Assembly: GCA_903870685.1 (NCBI GenBank)
Contig: CAIQDX010000087.1
Coordinates: 1-64,000, forward strand
Source of the DNA: an uncultured Chitinophagaceae bacterium
Lineage (GTDB): Bacteria > Bacteroidota > Bacteroidia > Chitinophagales > Chitinophagaceae
DNA length: 64,000 bases
Direction: 5' to 3'
Part shown: positions 17,817 through 26,976 of the stretch, piece by piece
Layout: the number at the start of each line of letters is the position of its first letter
Numbering within the stretch: the first letter of the stretch is position 1
The notes under the pieces: generated by a model
Databases searched by the model: none
What the model was told of the DNA's origin: nothing
What the model saw: only the letters and a program-made list of their open reading frames with translations
Program-made: the position numbers and the translations under genes

Positions 17817-18230
17817 TCAGGCAAGGCTTTGCAGGTATTCCTGCAGCATGATGGTAGCGGCTATTTGATCGATGTTTCCTTTCACCCGACGATCTTTCTT
17901 TTTCATGCCCATTTCCACCATCGCTCTTGATGCCATTTTGGAAGTATAACGTTCATCAACTGTTTGAATAGGTATTGTAGGAAATTCTTTTTTTAATCTA
18001 ACAATTGCTTGTTTTACCAATGGAGTTGCATGAGTGGCGGTATCATCTAAATTCAATGGTTCACCAATTAAAATCAATTCAACTTGTTCTTGTAAAAAAT
18101 ATTTTTTTAAGAAAGGAATTAATTCTTTTGTCTCCACGGTAGTTAAAGCCGTAGCAATAATTTGCAGTGGATCAGTAACTGCTAATCCTGTTCTCTTTCC
18201 TCCGTAATCAATACAAATAATTCTTGCCAT
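17817..18230 (-). CDS. ruvX: YqgF/RuvX-family putative pre-16S rRNA nuclease (Holliday junction resolvase-like)
   Basis: RNase H-fold nuclease of 137 aa. The first strand IICIDYGGKRTGLAVTDPLQ carries the conserved DYG metal aspartate, GEPLNLDDTATHATP the middle motif, and TVDERYTSKMASRAM the (D)ER(Y/F)TS motif; the DQIAATIML segment gives the last acidic residue. In E. coli the orthologue matures the 16S rRNA 5' end. It is 67 bp before def and 8 bp after the prenyltransferase gene, and is probably co-transcribed with both. Confidence 0.92.
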   Translation of the reverse strand: MARIICIDYGGKRTGLAVTDPLQIIATALTTVETKELIPFLKKYFLQEQVELILIGEPLNLDDTATHATPLVKQAIVRLKKEFPTIPIQTVDERYTSKMASRAMVEMGMKKKDRRVKGNIDQIAATIMLQEYLQSLA

Positions 18231-18238
18231 TTAATAAT

Positions 18239-19111
18239 TTAATGAATGAATAAATCAGCTATAACGAAAACAGCAAACACAACACTTGCAATTCCGTTTG
18301 CTGTCATGAATGCAATATTTACTTTACTAAGATCATTTGGTTTAATGATTGAATGCTGATAAATAAGCATTCCAATAAAAATTAAAATGCCGATCCAATA
18401 TATCCAATGAAAATTTCCATACACACCGGCAGCAATTACACAAGCCGCACTTGCAAGATGCAATAACTCCGAAACCTTCAGTGCACTTGCTTTTCCGATG
18501 GTTGAAGGAATAGAATGTAATTTTTGTGATTGATCGAAATCAACATCTTGCAATGCATAAATAACATCAAAACCACTTACCCAAAACACAACTGCAAATG
18601 AAAATAAAATTGGCAAAATTGCGAATACACCTGTAACTGCTAAGTATGCGCCAATCGGAGCCAATGATAAACCAATACCTAAAACAAGGTGACATAAAAA
18701 GGTAAATCGTTTGGTATAACTGTAGAATAAAATAACAAATAAAGCAACCGGTGATAAATAAAAACAAATTGAATTAATAAAATAAGTTGCAATTACAAAA
18801 ATGACTGATGAAAGAATTACAAAACGCAAAGCGCTGTTGGCAGAAATAATTCCTTTAGGAATTTCACGAATGGCAGTACGCGGATTTTTTTCATCAAAAC
18901 TTCTATCCAAATATCTGTTGAAAGCCATGGCAGCACTGCGTGCTGTGATCATGCAAATAATTACCAAAAAGAATTTTATGGCTAAAGGCTGAAGGCTAAA
19001 GGCTAAAGGCTTAGATTTTATTCCTAAAAAAAATCCAATCAATGCAAATGGCATTGCAAAAATGGTATGAGAAAATTTTACTAACGATAAATAATTTTTT
19101 ATTTTAACCAT
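18239..19111 (-). CDS. UbiA-family aromatic prenyltransferase (quinone biosynthesis)
   Basis: Integral membrane enzyme that transfers a polyprenyl chain to an aromatic acid, 290 aa with about eight TM segments. The first Asp-rich motif is NRYLDRSFDEKNPRTA and the second is YALQDVDFDQ, both of which bind Mg-diphosphate. It is close to UbiA/MqnP members rather than MenA; in a menaquinone-using Bacteroidota a futalosine-pathway role is plausible. Residues about 33-44 (KSKPLAFSLQPLA) between TM1 and the motif are encoded by five imperfect 7-bp units at 18980-19014, so this loop is probably a repeat-derived insertion. Confidence 0.85.
   Translation of the reverse strand: MVKIKNYLSLVKFSHTIFAMPFALIGFFLGIKSKPLAFSLQPLAIKFFLVIICMITARSAAMAFNRYLDRSFDEKNPRTAIREIPKGIISANSALRFVILSSVIFVIATYFINSICFYLSPVALFVILFYSYTKRFTFLCHLVLGIGLSLAPIGAYLAVTGVFAILPILFSFAVVFWVSGFDVIYALQDVDFDQSQKLHSIPSTIGKASALKVSELLHLASAACVIAAGVYGNFHWIYWIGILIFIGMLIYQHSIIKPNDLSKVNIAFMTANGIASVVFAVFVIADLFIH
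18980..19014. repeat. Five imperfect heptamers inside the prenyltransferase CDS
   Basis: Units GGCTAAA, GGCTGAA, GGCTAAA, GGCTAAA, GGCTTAG. 35 bp is not a multiple of three per unit, so gain or loss of one unit would shift the frame. It encodes a short loop in the protein. Confidence 0.9.
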
Positions 19112-19123
19112 CGTATCAATTAA

Positions 19124-19657
19124 TTAATCCTTTTTAAATTTCGGTTCAGATAATTTCCACAACACAATTCCTGCTGCAACAGAAATATTTAATGAATGTT
19201 TCATGCCTAATTGCGGAATTTCAATGCAACCATCACAATAGTTTAAAATAGAATCATCAACACCTTCCACTTCATTGCCAAAAATAACTGCAATCGGTTC
19301 ATGTTGTTCAGGAAATTTTTCTAACGAAATACTTCCTTCAGTTTGTTCAATCGCAAAAATTTTATATCCTCTTTTTTTTAATTCAATTACAGCTTCTTCG
19401 GTTGTTTGAAAATGAATCCAGTCAACGGTTTCAGTGGCACCCAATGCCGTTTTGTGAATGTCGCGGTGAGGTGGTTGTGCTGTATAACCGCATAAACAAA
19501 TGGCTTCAATTAAAAATGCGTCGGAGGTACGAAACACACTTCCAACATTGTGCATGCTACGAATATTATCGAGCACAACGATAATTTTATTTTTATCGGC
19601 TTGCTTGAATTCTTCAACCGATTTTCGCCCCAATTCATCCATCGATAATTTTCGCAT
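19124..19657 (-). CDS. SpoU/TrmH-family RNA 2'-O-methyltransferase
   Basis: SPOUT methyltransferase of 177 aa acting on rRNA or tRNA ribose with SAM. It shows the three family motifs: NIRSMHNVGSVFRTSDAF (motif 1), VIFGNEVEGVDDSIL (motif 2) and IEIPQLGMKHSLNISVAAGIVLW (motif 3, trefoil knot). The substrate nucleotide is not predictable. It is first of a minus-strand run (methyltransferase, prenyltransferase, ruvX, def, secreted protein) with gaps of 12, 8 and 67 bp and then a 4-bp overlap. Confidence 0.9.
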   Translation of the reverse strand: MRKLSMDELGRKSVEEFKQADKNKIIVVLDNIRSMHNVGSVFRTSDAFLIEAICLCGYTAQPPHRDIHKTALGATETVDWIHFQTTEEAVIELKKRGYKIFAIEQTEGSISLEKFPEQHEPIAVIFGNEVEGVDDSILNYCDGCIEIPQLGMKHSLNISVAAGIVLWKLSEPKFKKD

Positions 19658-19758
19658 GGCGCAAAGGTAATAGACTACTCGTGGAATCTTTGAAAGGATT
19701 AACCGAATTTTTTCTTTCTGTTATGAATTAATTTTTATCTTACCCAAAACACCTAATT

Positions 19759-21354
19759 ATGAGAAAAATTACTGTCTTACTCACTTTATTATTTGCCTTC
19801 TCTTCAGGTATTATCGCACAAGAAAAAATCGATAATGCAACCATTGATAAAATAAAAGAAGAAGGTTTAAAACATTCGCAGGTTATGGATATTATTTTCC
19901 ATTTAACCGATGCAAGCGGGAATCGTTTAACAAATTCAGCCGGATATTTTCGTGCTGCTAATTATGCAAAAGAAAAATTAGCGGGTTGGGGATTAAAGAA
20001 TGCAAAACTTGATCCATGGGGTGAGTTTGGTAAAGGATGGGATTTAGAAAAAAGTTATCTCGCTATCACTGCACCTTATTATAAATCATTGGAAGCTTAT
20101 CCAAAAGCATGGTGTGGTGGAACAAATGGTTTGAAAAATGCAGAAGTGATTGCAGTTAGTTTAAAAGATTCTGCATCATTAGATGAATACAGAGGAAAAT
20201 TAAAAGGAAAAATAATTGTGATCGATAGATTAGATATTTATAAACAAAGTTTTAAAGCAGATGCACATCGTTATGCTGATTCGGATTTAACTAAGATGGC
20301 AAATGCTTTACCACAAGTACCAAGAGCACAACCCAATCCAAATGATACTGCTGCTGCAAGAAGAATGAGAGAACAAATGGCACAACGTGGTGGCGGACAA
20401 CAACGTGTTTTAGCTTTATTGAAAGAGCTTGCTGTAAAAGAAGGCGCAGTGGCCATACTCAGCAGCAGCAACCGTTTTCATGATGGTACATTATTTACAC
20501 AAGGTGGTGGCGGTTACAAAGGAACTGATCCCGAAAATTTTTTAGATATCGTAATTGGTATCGAAGATTACAACACTATTTTACGATTAGCAAAAGCAGG
20601 AACCACAGTAAAATTAGATGCTGATGTAAAAACAAAATTTTATCCGAAAGATCTGCAAGGATATAATGTGATTGCAGAAATTCCGGGAACTGATCCAACA
20701 TTAAAAGATGAAATAGTAATGATCGGCGGACATTTAGATTCGTGGCATACAGGAACCGGTGCTACTGATAATGCTTCCGGTTGTGCAGTGATGATGGAAG
20801 CACTTCGCATCATTAAAACATTGGGCATACAAAATAAAAGAACCATTCGAATTGGTTTATGGGGTGGTGAAGAAGAAGGATTATTAGGATCGAGAGGTTA
20901 TGTAAAGAAAACATTTGCAGATCCAGCAACAATGGAATTATTACCCGAACATGGAAAACTTTCTTCTTATTTTAATATTGATAACGGCACAGGAAAAGTG
21001 CGTGGTATTTATTTGCAAGGAAATGCAGCGTGCAAAGATATTTTTGCGCAATGGTTCGCTCCGTTAAAAGATATTACTGATGGAACAATTACTATCAGCA
21101 ATACCGGCGGCACAGATCATCAATCCTTTGATGGTGTTGGGTTACCGGGTTTTCAATTTATTCAGGATCCGATTGAATATGATACAAGAACACATCACAG
21201 CAATATGGATGGTTACGATCATTTAAGCGAAGATGATCTGAAACAAATCGCAACAATTGTTGCTGCATTTGTTTTTGATGCATCGCAAAGAGATGAAAAA
21301 TTACCAAGAAAAGAATTACCAAAACCAAGACCAGCAGGTCAACGTGGTTTTTAA
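19759..21354 (+). CDS. Secreted M28-family zinc peptidase
   Basis: Exported metallopeptidase, 531 aa with signal peptide MRKITVLLTLLFAFSSGIIAQ. A PA-domain insertion precedes the catalytic M28 fold. Zinc-site motifs are GGHLDSWHTGTGATDNASG (His and bridging Asp, about residue 323 on), GGEEEGLLGSRGY (Glu pair, about 370), NIDNGTG, and GGTDHQSFDGVGLPGFQF (final His). This matches carboxypeptidase Q/aminopeptidase-like Bacteroidota proteins. It is likely periplasmic or surface-exposed and used for peptide scavenging. A TATCTTAC box 15 bp before the ATG may be the -7 element. Confidence 0.88.
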   Translation: MRKITVLLTLLFAFSSGIIAQEKIDNATIDKIKEEGLKHSQVMDIIFHLTDASGNRLTNSAGYFRAANYAKEKLAGWGLKNAKLDPWGEFGKGWDLEKSYLAITAPYYKSLEAYPKAWCGGTNGLKNAEVIAVSLKDSASLDEYRGKLKGKIIVIDRLDIYKQSFKADAHRYADSDLTKMANALPQVPRAQPNPNDTAAARRMREQMAQRGGGQQRVLALLKELAVKEGAVAILSSSNRFHDGTLFTQGGGGYKGTDPENFLDIVIGIEDYNTILRLAKAGTTVKLDADVKTKFYPKDLQGYNVIAEIPGTDPTLKDEIVMIGGHLDSWHTGTGATDNASGCAVMMEALRIIKTLGIQNKRTIRIGLWGGEEEGLLGSRGYVKKTFADPATMELLPEHGKLSSYFNIDNGTGKVRGIYLQGNAACKDIFAQWFAPLKDITDGTITISNTGGTDHQSFDGVGLPGFQFIQDPIEYDTRTHHSNMDGYDHLSEDDLKQIATIVAAFVFDASQRDEKLPRKELPKPRPAGQRGF

Positions 21355-21375
21355 AATTTAAATTGAATGATTTTT

Positions 21376-21404
21376 AAAAGGCTTGCAGAAATGTGAGCCT
21401 TTTT
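21376..21404. terminator. Hairpin terminator after the M28 peptidase
   Basis: AAAAGGCTTGCA pairs with TGTGAGCCTTTT around a GAAA tetraloop (12 bp including two wobbles), followed by TTATTTT on the plus strand. It lies between convergent genes and abuts the stop of the minus-strand gene. Confidence 0.85.
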
Positions 21405-21888
21405 ATTTTAAAATATATTTTGCGGATACTTGTTTTAGCTTTTTAAAATCATCATAAGAATTAATTTTAAACTCTTTGTTTCTGAAAACAAAATACGCTG
21501 GTGTAATTACATACAAAGAATTAAACGAAAATAAAATAGCAACTACAGGAAAAAATGCCACAGCAAAAGCCCTTCCTATCCCTGTATTTGATGTGATTAC
21601 AATTGAAGCTCCTAATACACCAATCCCACTTGCTATGGGCAAAGCAATTCTTGTAAAACCATTATGCAGCCTGAATTTAACCGCTTGTAAACTATTCCAA
21701 TTAAACAAAGTATCCTCTTCCTTTGAAATGAAATGTATGGTACTATCTCCAACAAATTTCAAGTAGCCTACAAATCTGTGTTGAAACATATTGTCGTTTC
21801 CTTTAGTTAAAACAATACAATCATATTTTTTTTGAGCAATTAAAAAAGAAGCAATAAAAATAAATGAAGCAGTTAAAAAGGTTTTCAT
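21403..21888 (-). CDS. Small membrane/secreted protein of unknown function
   Basis: I choose the ATG at 21888 (MKTFLTASFIFIASFLIAQ, a signal peptide); the upstream ATG at 21921 would place ten extra residues before it. About 161 aa. After the signal come a segment mentioning GDSTIHFISKEEDTLFNWNSLQAVKFR, resembling short proteins that describe a beta-rich 'response to stress' fold, then two hydrophobic helices (IALPIASGIGVLGASIVITS and AVAFFPVVAILFSFNSLYVITPAYFVF). No function is proposed. It is divergent from mutS. Confidence 0.55.
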   Translation of the reverse strand: MKTFLTASFIFIASFLIAQKKYDCIVLTKGNDNMFQHRFVGYLKFVGDSTIHFISKEEDTLFNWNSLQAVKFRLHNGFTRIALPIASGIGVLGASIVITSNTGIGRAFAVAFFPVVAILFSFNSLYVITPAYFVFRNKEFKINSYDDFKKLKQVSAKYILK

Positions 21889-21994
21889 AATTAAAGGTTT
21901 AGAAACTTGACAAAGAATCAAGAATATTAGCTGTTAAAAATTTACCATACAACAAATCTTTAACAGAAACGTCTTGTTGAATTTAATTCCATAA

Positions 21995-22014
21995 GTTGAA
22001 GAGTGCGACGCCAC
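21995..22014 (-). repeat. GTTGCGTCGCAC repeat, copy 5 (single arm, divergent gap)
   Basis: Reading minus: GTGGCGTCGCACTCTTCAAC, with a flank ttttgttaccaac...gagctgtg. It lies upstream of mutS and of the divergent small gene, about 50 bp before the mutS promoter boxes. Confidence 0.85.
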
Positions 22015-22059
22015 CACAGCTCAAGAGCAATACACAAGTTGGTAACAAAATAAAAAATA

Positions 22060-22091
22060 TTGTAGCCAATTTTACGAAGAGATTATATTTG
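22060..22091 (+). promoter_or_regulatory. Putative mutS promoter
   Basis: TTG at 22060-22062, 21-nt spacer and TATATTTG at 22084-22091, an exact match to TAnnTTTG. The expected transcription start falls within a few bases of the ATG at 22098, so the mRNA would be leaderless or nearly so. This supports 22098 as the mutS start. Confidence 0.6.
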
Positions 22092-22097
22092 TTGTCC

Positions 22098-24734
22098 ATG
22101 TCGAAATCTGCTGCCGATACACCTTTAATGCAACAGCACAGGGTTATTAAACAAAAATATCCCGATGCAATTTTGTTGTTTCGTGTGGGTGATTTTTATG
22201 AAACATTTGGCGAAGATGCCATTAAAGCATCGGCAGTACTGGGCATTACCTTAACCAAGCGAAACAGCGGCGCAGCTTCATCTTTAGAGCTTGCAGGTTT
22301 TCCGCATCATGCATTAGATACTTATTTACACAAGTTGGTGAAAGCCGGTTATCGTGTTGCGATTTGCGATCAGTTGGAAGATCCAAAACAAGCAAAAGGA
22401 ATTGTAAAACGCGGCGTTACCGAATTAGTTACACCGGGCATTGCCACTAACGATAAATTATTAGAACATAACAGTAATAATTTTTTAGCAGCTGTACATT
22501 TTAATGAAAAAAATATTGGCGTTGCATTTTTAGATATTTCGACAGGAGAATTTTTTGTTGCTGAAGGCGATGAAGAATACATTGATAAATTATTGCAGAG
22601 TTTAAAACCTGCCGAAGTTATTTTTCAACGCAGTTATCAAAAACATTTTAAAGAAACATTCGGCGTAAAATTTTATACCTACACTTTAGAGAGCTGGATT
22701 TTTGATGAAGCATTTGCAACAGAAACTTTGTTGAAACATTTTCAAACTATTTCGCTGAAAGGTTATGGTGTTGAAAATTTGCATCATGGCATTATTGCAG
22801 CAGGCGCCGTATTATATTATTTGAAGGAAACAGAACATCCCAATTTGCAACACATCACTGCGGTTCAAAGAATTGAAAGAGATGATTTTTTGTGGATGGA
22901 TCGCTTTACCATTCGCAATTTAGAAATATTAAACAGCGGCAGTGGCGATGGAAATTGTTTATTAAAAGTATTGGACAATACCGTGAGTGCCATGGGTGCC
23001 CGTTTGCTGAAACGCTGGACTGTATTGCCTTTGAAAGACATTAAAAAAATTAATGAGCGATTGGATGTTGTTGAAATTTTAATTAAAGAAACAGAAGCGA
23101 GGCATCATTTATCGCAATACATAAAACATTGCGGCGACATTGAAAGATTGGTGAGTAAGATCCCGATGAAGAAAATTAATCCGCGTGAAATAATGCAATT
23201 AGCGATAGGATTACAACAAACTGCATTAATAAAAAATGTTTGCGAATCATCTTCGAATAGTTATTTAAAAAGATTGGGTGATGGATTAAATACCTGTCAT
23301 TTTATTTTAGAAAAAATAATCAATGAAATTGTTGAAACGCCACCTGTAGCTGCCAACAAAGGCGGTGTAATCAAAGAAGGTGTTCACAAAGAATTGGATG
23401 AGTTAAGAAAAATCGCAAGTGGTGGTAAAGATTATTTAATAAATATTCAACAACGTGAATCAGAGAAGACAGGAATCTCTTCTTTAAAAATAAGTTTCAA
23501 TAATGTTTTTGGATATTATTTAGAAGTAACAAATCTTCATAAAAATAAAGTTCCGGCAGATTGGATCCGCAAGCAAACCCTTGCCAATGCTGAACGTTAC
23601 ATCACTCCCGAATTAAAAGAATACGAAGAAAAAATTACCGGTGCCGAAGATAAAATATTAGCCATTGAATTGGAATTGTATGATATGTTAATAAATGCTT
23701 TACAAGATTATATTGCGCCGATTCAAATTAATGGTAACATCATTGCCATCATCGATTGTTTAATTTGTTTTGCAGAAAATGCATTGAAGTTTAATTATAA
23801 AAAACCGCAACTGCATGATGGTTTGGAATTGGATTTAAAAGATAGTCGCCATCCTGTTATCGAAAGAAATTTACCTGTGGGTGACACTTATATTGCCAAT
23901 GATATTTTATTAGATCCATCATCGCAACAAATAATCATTCTTACCGGACCAAACATGAGTGGTAAGAGTGCCATACTTCGTCAAACTGCACTCATCACTT
24001 TAATGGCACACATGGGAAGCTTTGTCCCTGCTGCGTTTGCCAAGATTCCATTGACTGATAAAATTTTTACGCGTGTTGGTGCCAGCGATAATTTAAGCGG
24101 CGGCGAAAGTACTTTTATGGTAGAGATGAATGAAACAGCGAGCATCATTAATAATATTTCTTCACGCAGTTTAATATTGTTGGATGAAATTGGAAGAGGC
24201 ACTTCAACTTATGATGGCATTTCCATTGCATGGAGTATTGTTGAATTTTTGCATGGTTCTGTTAATGCACCTAAGACTTTATTTGCTACACATTATCATG
24301 AATTAAATGAACTGGAAGAAAAATTACCGAGAGTAAAAAATTATCACGTTACCAATAAAGAAGTTGGTAATAAAATTATTTTTTTGCGCAAATTAGCACC
24401 GGGTGGTAGCACACATAGTTTTGGTATTCATGTAGCAAAGATGGCAGGAATGCCGCCCAGCTTGATTGACAGAGCAAATGAGATTTTAAAATTATTGGAA
24501 GAAAGTCGTGAACAAAAAACAGATGACAGAGAACAGATGACAGATGACAGAAAGAAAAAACTTTCTTCTGCTATAAAAAATATTTCTAGTCCACAGATGC
24601 AACTATCTATTTTCGATGCACACAGCGAAACATTTGATGAGATGAGAAAGATGTTGGAAGCGATGGACATCAATCGCCTCACTCCTGTTGAAGCTTTAAT
24701 GAAGCTGAATGAAATAAAAAACTTGTTGAAATAA
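22098..24734 (+). CDS. mutS: DNA mismatch repair protein MutS
   Basis: Mismatch recognition ATPase, 878 aa from ATG 22098. The frame stays open 34 codons upstream, but that part runs through a copy of the dispersed repeat and past the promoter, so it is not protein. The mismatch-wedge motif is GDFYETFG with Phe33 and Glu35; Walker A is TGPNMSGKS near residue 615, Walker B LILLDEIGRGTSTYDG near 694, and THYHEL follows. Near the C-terminus the linker REQKTDDREQMTDDRKKK (about residues 806-823) is encoded by five imperfect heptamers (24519-24553). Loss of a unit would truncate the helix-turn-helix tail. Confidence 0.96.
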   Translation: MSKSAADTPLMQQHRVIKQKYPDAILLFRVGDFYETFGEDAIKASAVLGITLTKRNSGAASSLELAGFPHHALDTYLHKLVKAGYRVAICDQLEDPKQAKGIVKRGVTELVTPGIATNDKLLEHNSNNFLAAVHFNEKNIGVAFLDISTGEFFVAEGDEEYIDKLLQSLKPAEVIFQRSYQKHFKETFGVKFYTYTLESWIFDEAFATETLLKHFQTISLKGYGVENLHHGIIAAGAVLYYLKETEHPNLQHITAVQRIERDDFLWMDRFTIRNLEILNSGSGDGNCLLKVLDNTVSAMGARLLKRWTVLPLKDIKKINERLDVVEILIKETEARHHLSQYIKHCGDIERLVSKIPMKKINPREIMQLAIGLQQTALIKNVCESSSNSYLKRLGDGLNTCHFILEKIINEIVETPPVAANKGGVIKEGVHKELDELRKIASGGKDYLINIQQRESEKTGISSLKISFNNVFGYYLEVTNLHKNKVPADWIRKQTLANAERYITPELKEYEEKITGAEDKILAIELELYDMLINALQDYIAPIQINGNIIAIIDCLICFAENALKFNYKKPQLHDGLELDLKDSRHPVIERNLPVGDTYIANDILLDPSSQQIIILTGPNMSGKSAILRQTALITLMAHMGSFVPAAFAKIPLTDKIFTRVGASDNLSGGESTFMVEMNETASIINNISSRSLILLDEIGRGTSTYDGISIAWSIVEFLHGSVNAPKTLFATHYHELNELEEKLPRVKNYHVTNKEVGNKIIFLRKLAPGGSTHSFGIHVAKMAGMPPSLIDRANEILKLLEESREQKTDDREQMTDDRKKKLSSAIKNISSPQMQLSIFDAHSETFDEMRKMLEAMDINRLTPVEALMKLNEIKNLLK
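24519..24553. repeat. Five imperfect heptamers inside mutS
   Basis: Units ACAGATG, ACAGAGA, ACAGATG, ACAGATG, ACAGAAA, coding the hydrophilic linker before the MutS C-terminal domain. As in the other two arrays, the unit is seven bases and the block is 35 bp. Confidence 0.9.
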
Positions 24735-24754
24735 AATCAGTTCGATTTTTTTAA

Positions 24755-25870
24755 ATGAAAAAGAAGCAAATCATATCAATAATTTTTATTTGCTTCCTGT
24801 TTACATTTTCATCATCTATCCAGGCTCAAAAAAAATTAACTCCCAAAAGCCCTACTGTATTTGGTTATTATGCCGGACGACCAACAATGATTGATAGTTT
24901 CCCGATAGAAAAATTAACACATCTCTGTTTTAGTTTTACTCACTTGAAAGGTGATAAAATTTCAATTGGAAATTTAAGAGACAGTATTTCTTTGATGAAT
25001 TGTGTTGCTGAAAAGAAAAGAAATCCAAATTTGAAAGTAATTGTTTCAATGGGTGGTTGGACAGGTTGTTATACTTGTTCAGAAGTTTTTTCAACCGATA
25101 GTTCCAGAAAAGTATTTGCCTCTTCTACAAAACAATTACTTGATTATTTCAAAGCTGATGGCATTGATCTAGATTGGGAATATCCCGCAATAAAAGGTCC
25201 GCCGGGACATCCATATAATTTAAATGATAAAGAAAATTTTACTGCATTAATAAAAACTTTACGCGATACTTTAGGAAAAGAAAAAGCAATAAGTTTTGCC
25301 GCCGGTGGGTTTACAAAATTTATTAACGAATCAATTGAATGGGAAAAAGTTTCGCCATTAGTTGATAGAATTAATTTAATGACATATGATCTAATCACAG
25401 GCTACGACACGGTTACAGGGCATCACACTGCTTTATATTCTACCAAACATCAAAAAGAGTCTTGCGATAATGCTGTAAAAATGTTGATCAAAAAAGGTGT
25501 TCCAAAAAATAAATTATTAAACGGCGCTGCTTTCTATGCAAGGATCTGGGAAAATGTTTCCAATACAAATGCCGGTTTATATCAAAATGGGAAATTTTTA
25601 AAAGGTGTTTCATACAAAAATTTTTCTACAACATTTTTAAGTGACAGTGGTTATGTTTATCATTTCGATAGAAAAGCAATGTCGCCGGTATTTTATAATA
25701 CCCAAAAAAAATGGTTTGTAACTTTTGATGATAGCGTTTCCATTGTTGCTAAAACAAAATATGTAATTAAAAAACATCTTGATGGTATTATGTTTTGGCA
25801 AATTGCCGATGATAGTTTTACCAACAGTCTGTTAGACATTATTGATCAAACCATAAAAAAGAAGAAGTAA
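24755..25870 (+). CDS. Secreted GH18 chitinase-like glycosidase
   Basis: 371-aa glycoside hydrolase family 18 enzyme with a signal peptide ending near residue 24 (SSIQAQ). The barrel motif SMGGW (about 98-102) and the catalytic DGIDLDWEYP (Asp138, Asp140, acid Glu142) are intact; MTYDL supplies the later conserved Tyr. The family cleaves beta-1,4-GlcNAc chains by substrate-assisted catalysis. No carbohydrate-binding or type 9 secretion C-terminal domain is visible, so it is probably periplasmic or outer-membrane associated. It begins 20 bp after mutS and may be read through from it. Confidence 0.9.
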   Translation: MKKKQIISIIFICFLFTFSSSIQAQKKLTPKSPTVFGYYAGRPTMIDSFPIEKLTHLCFSFTHLKGDKISIGNLRDSISLMNCVAEKKRNPNLKVIVSMGGWTGCYTCSEVFSTDSSRKVFASSTKQLLDYFKADGIDLDWEYPAIKGPPGHPYNLNDKENFTALIKTLRDTLGKEKAISFAAGGFTKFINESIEWEKVSPLVDRINLMTYDLITGYDTVTGHHTALYSTKHQKESCDNAVKMLIKKGVPKNKLLNGAAFYARIWENVSNTNAGLYQNGKFLKGVSYKNFSTTFLSDSGYVYHFDRKAMSPVFYNTQKKWFVTFDDSVSIVAKTKYVIKKHLDGIMFWQIADDSFTNSLLDIIDQTIKKKK

Positions 25871-25912
25871 AAGATTTTTCTTTGGCCGGCTGTATATCGC
25901 TATTTTACTTCT

Positions 25913-25932
25913 GTTGTGTCACTCACTTGTAA
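25913..25932 (+). repeat. GTTGCGTCGCAC repeat, copy 6 (degenerate)
   Basis: GTTGTGTCACTCACTTGTAA, the most decayed arm, but it keeps the flank ggccggctgta...tatttt that aligns with copies 4 and 11. It lies between the chitinase and hydrolase genes. Confidence 0.6.
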
Positions 25933-26027
25933 TTTCTGTTCATTTTTCAACAAAGAAAACAGGCTGAATATTTTCTTAACATTAAAAGAATTATTTTCCA
26001 TTTAACTTCATTTCATAAAACAAAAAC

Positions 26028-26966
26028 ATGAAAAGATTATTAAAATTTGTCGGCTATTTATTATTGTCGGTAATAATTATAATTTTTATTTTTTTAGCAG
26101 CATTGTTTGAAAAAGATATTCCGAGAGAAACGCTAAAACCAAAGTACAGCAATGCCTCATCGCATTTCATGCCATTGATGGGTATGCAAGTTCATTATCG
26201 CGATGAAGGAATTACAACTGATTCTGTTCCTTTGATTTTATTACATGGAATGTCATCTTCATTAAATACCTGGGATAGCATTGTGTTATTTTTAAAAGAT
26301 AAAAAAAGATTGATCAGCATTGATCTGCCTGCATTTGGTTTAACAGGACCCAATCCTGAGAATGAATATAGTTTTGCATATTACAATAAATTTTTAGATT
26401 CGTTTTTAAATCAATTGCATGTTACAAAATGTATGATCGCCGGAAATTCTTTGGGCGGTGCAATTGCTTGGGAATACACAGCATCACATTCAAATGTTGC
26501 GAAATTAATTTTAATCGATGCAGCAGGTTATCCAAGTAAAAATGCAAAAGGTTCTATTGGATTTAAAATTGCATCAACGCCGGTAATTAATAATCTGCTT
26601 TTATATATTACGCCAAAATCCTTGGTGAGAAAGAGTTTGGAAGGAATTTATTGTGATAAGAACAGAGTAACTGATGCTCAGGTGGAACGTTTTCATGATG
26701 TTGCCATCAGTGAAGGAAACAGAAAAGCGGCATTAATTATTTTCAAAAAAGGTTTTGAACGTGAACCTGAAAAAATTAATTCCATCACCACACCTACTTT
26801 AATTATTTGGGGTGAAAAAGATGGAGTAATACCTGTTGATAATGCTTATTTATTTGAAAAAAATATCAAAGGAAGTAAACTCGAAGTATTAAAAAACATT
26901 GGTCACGTGCCAATGGAAGAAGCACCAAAAAAAGTAGCAGATCTAATTGTAGCATTTGCTGAATAA
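26028..26966 (+). CDS. Membrane-anchored alpha/beta hydrolase
   Basis: 312 aa. Residues about 5-26 form an uncleaved N-terminal TM anchor. The hydrolase fold has the oxyanion LLHGMSSS, nucleophile elbow GNSLGG (Ser141), acid Asp265 in WGEKDGVIP and His293 in NIGHVP, all correctly placed. It looks like an esterase, lipase or hydrolase of small acyl substrates facing the periplasm; the substrate is not predictable. No operon partner is evident; dispersed repeats flank it on both sides. Confidence 0.82.
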   Translation: MKRLLKFVGYLLLSVIIIIFIFLAALFEKDIPRETLKPKYSNASSHFMPLMGMQVHYRDEGITTDSVPLILLHGMSSSLNTWDSIVLFLKDKKRLISIDLPAFGLTGPNPENEYSFAYYNKFLDSFLNQLHVTKCMIAGNSLGGAIAWEYTASHSNVAKLILIDAAGYPSKNAKGSIGFKIASTPVINNLLLYITPKSLVRKSLEGIYCDKNRVTDAQVERFHDVAISEGNRKAALIIFKKGFEREPEKINSITTPTLIIWGEKDGVIPVDNAYLFEKNIKGSKLEVLKNIGHVPMEEAPKKVADLIVAFAE

Positions 26967-26976
26967 AGAACAAAGT

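Noticed and set aside
21996-22097. 34-codon N-terminal extension of MutS
   Set aside because: It translates a copy of the dispersed repeat and runs through a TAnnTTTG promoter; the family N-terminus begins at 22098.
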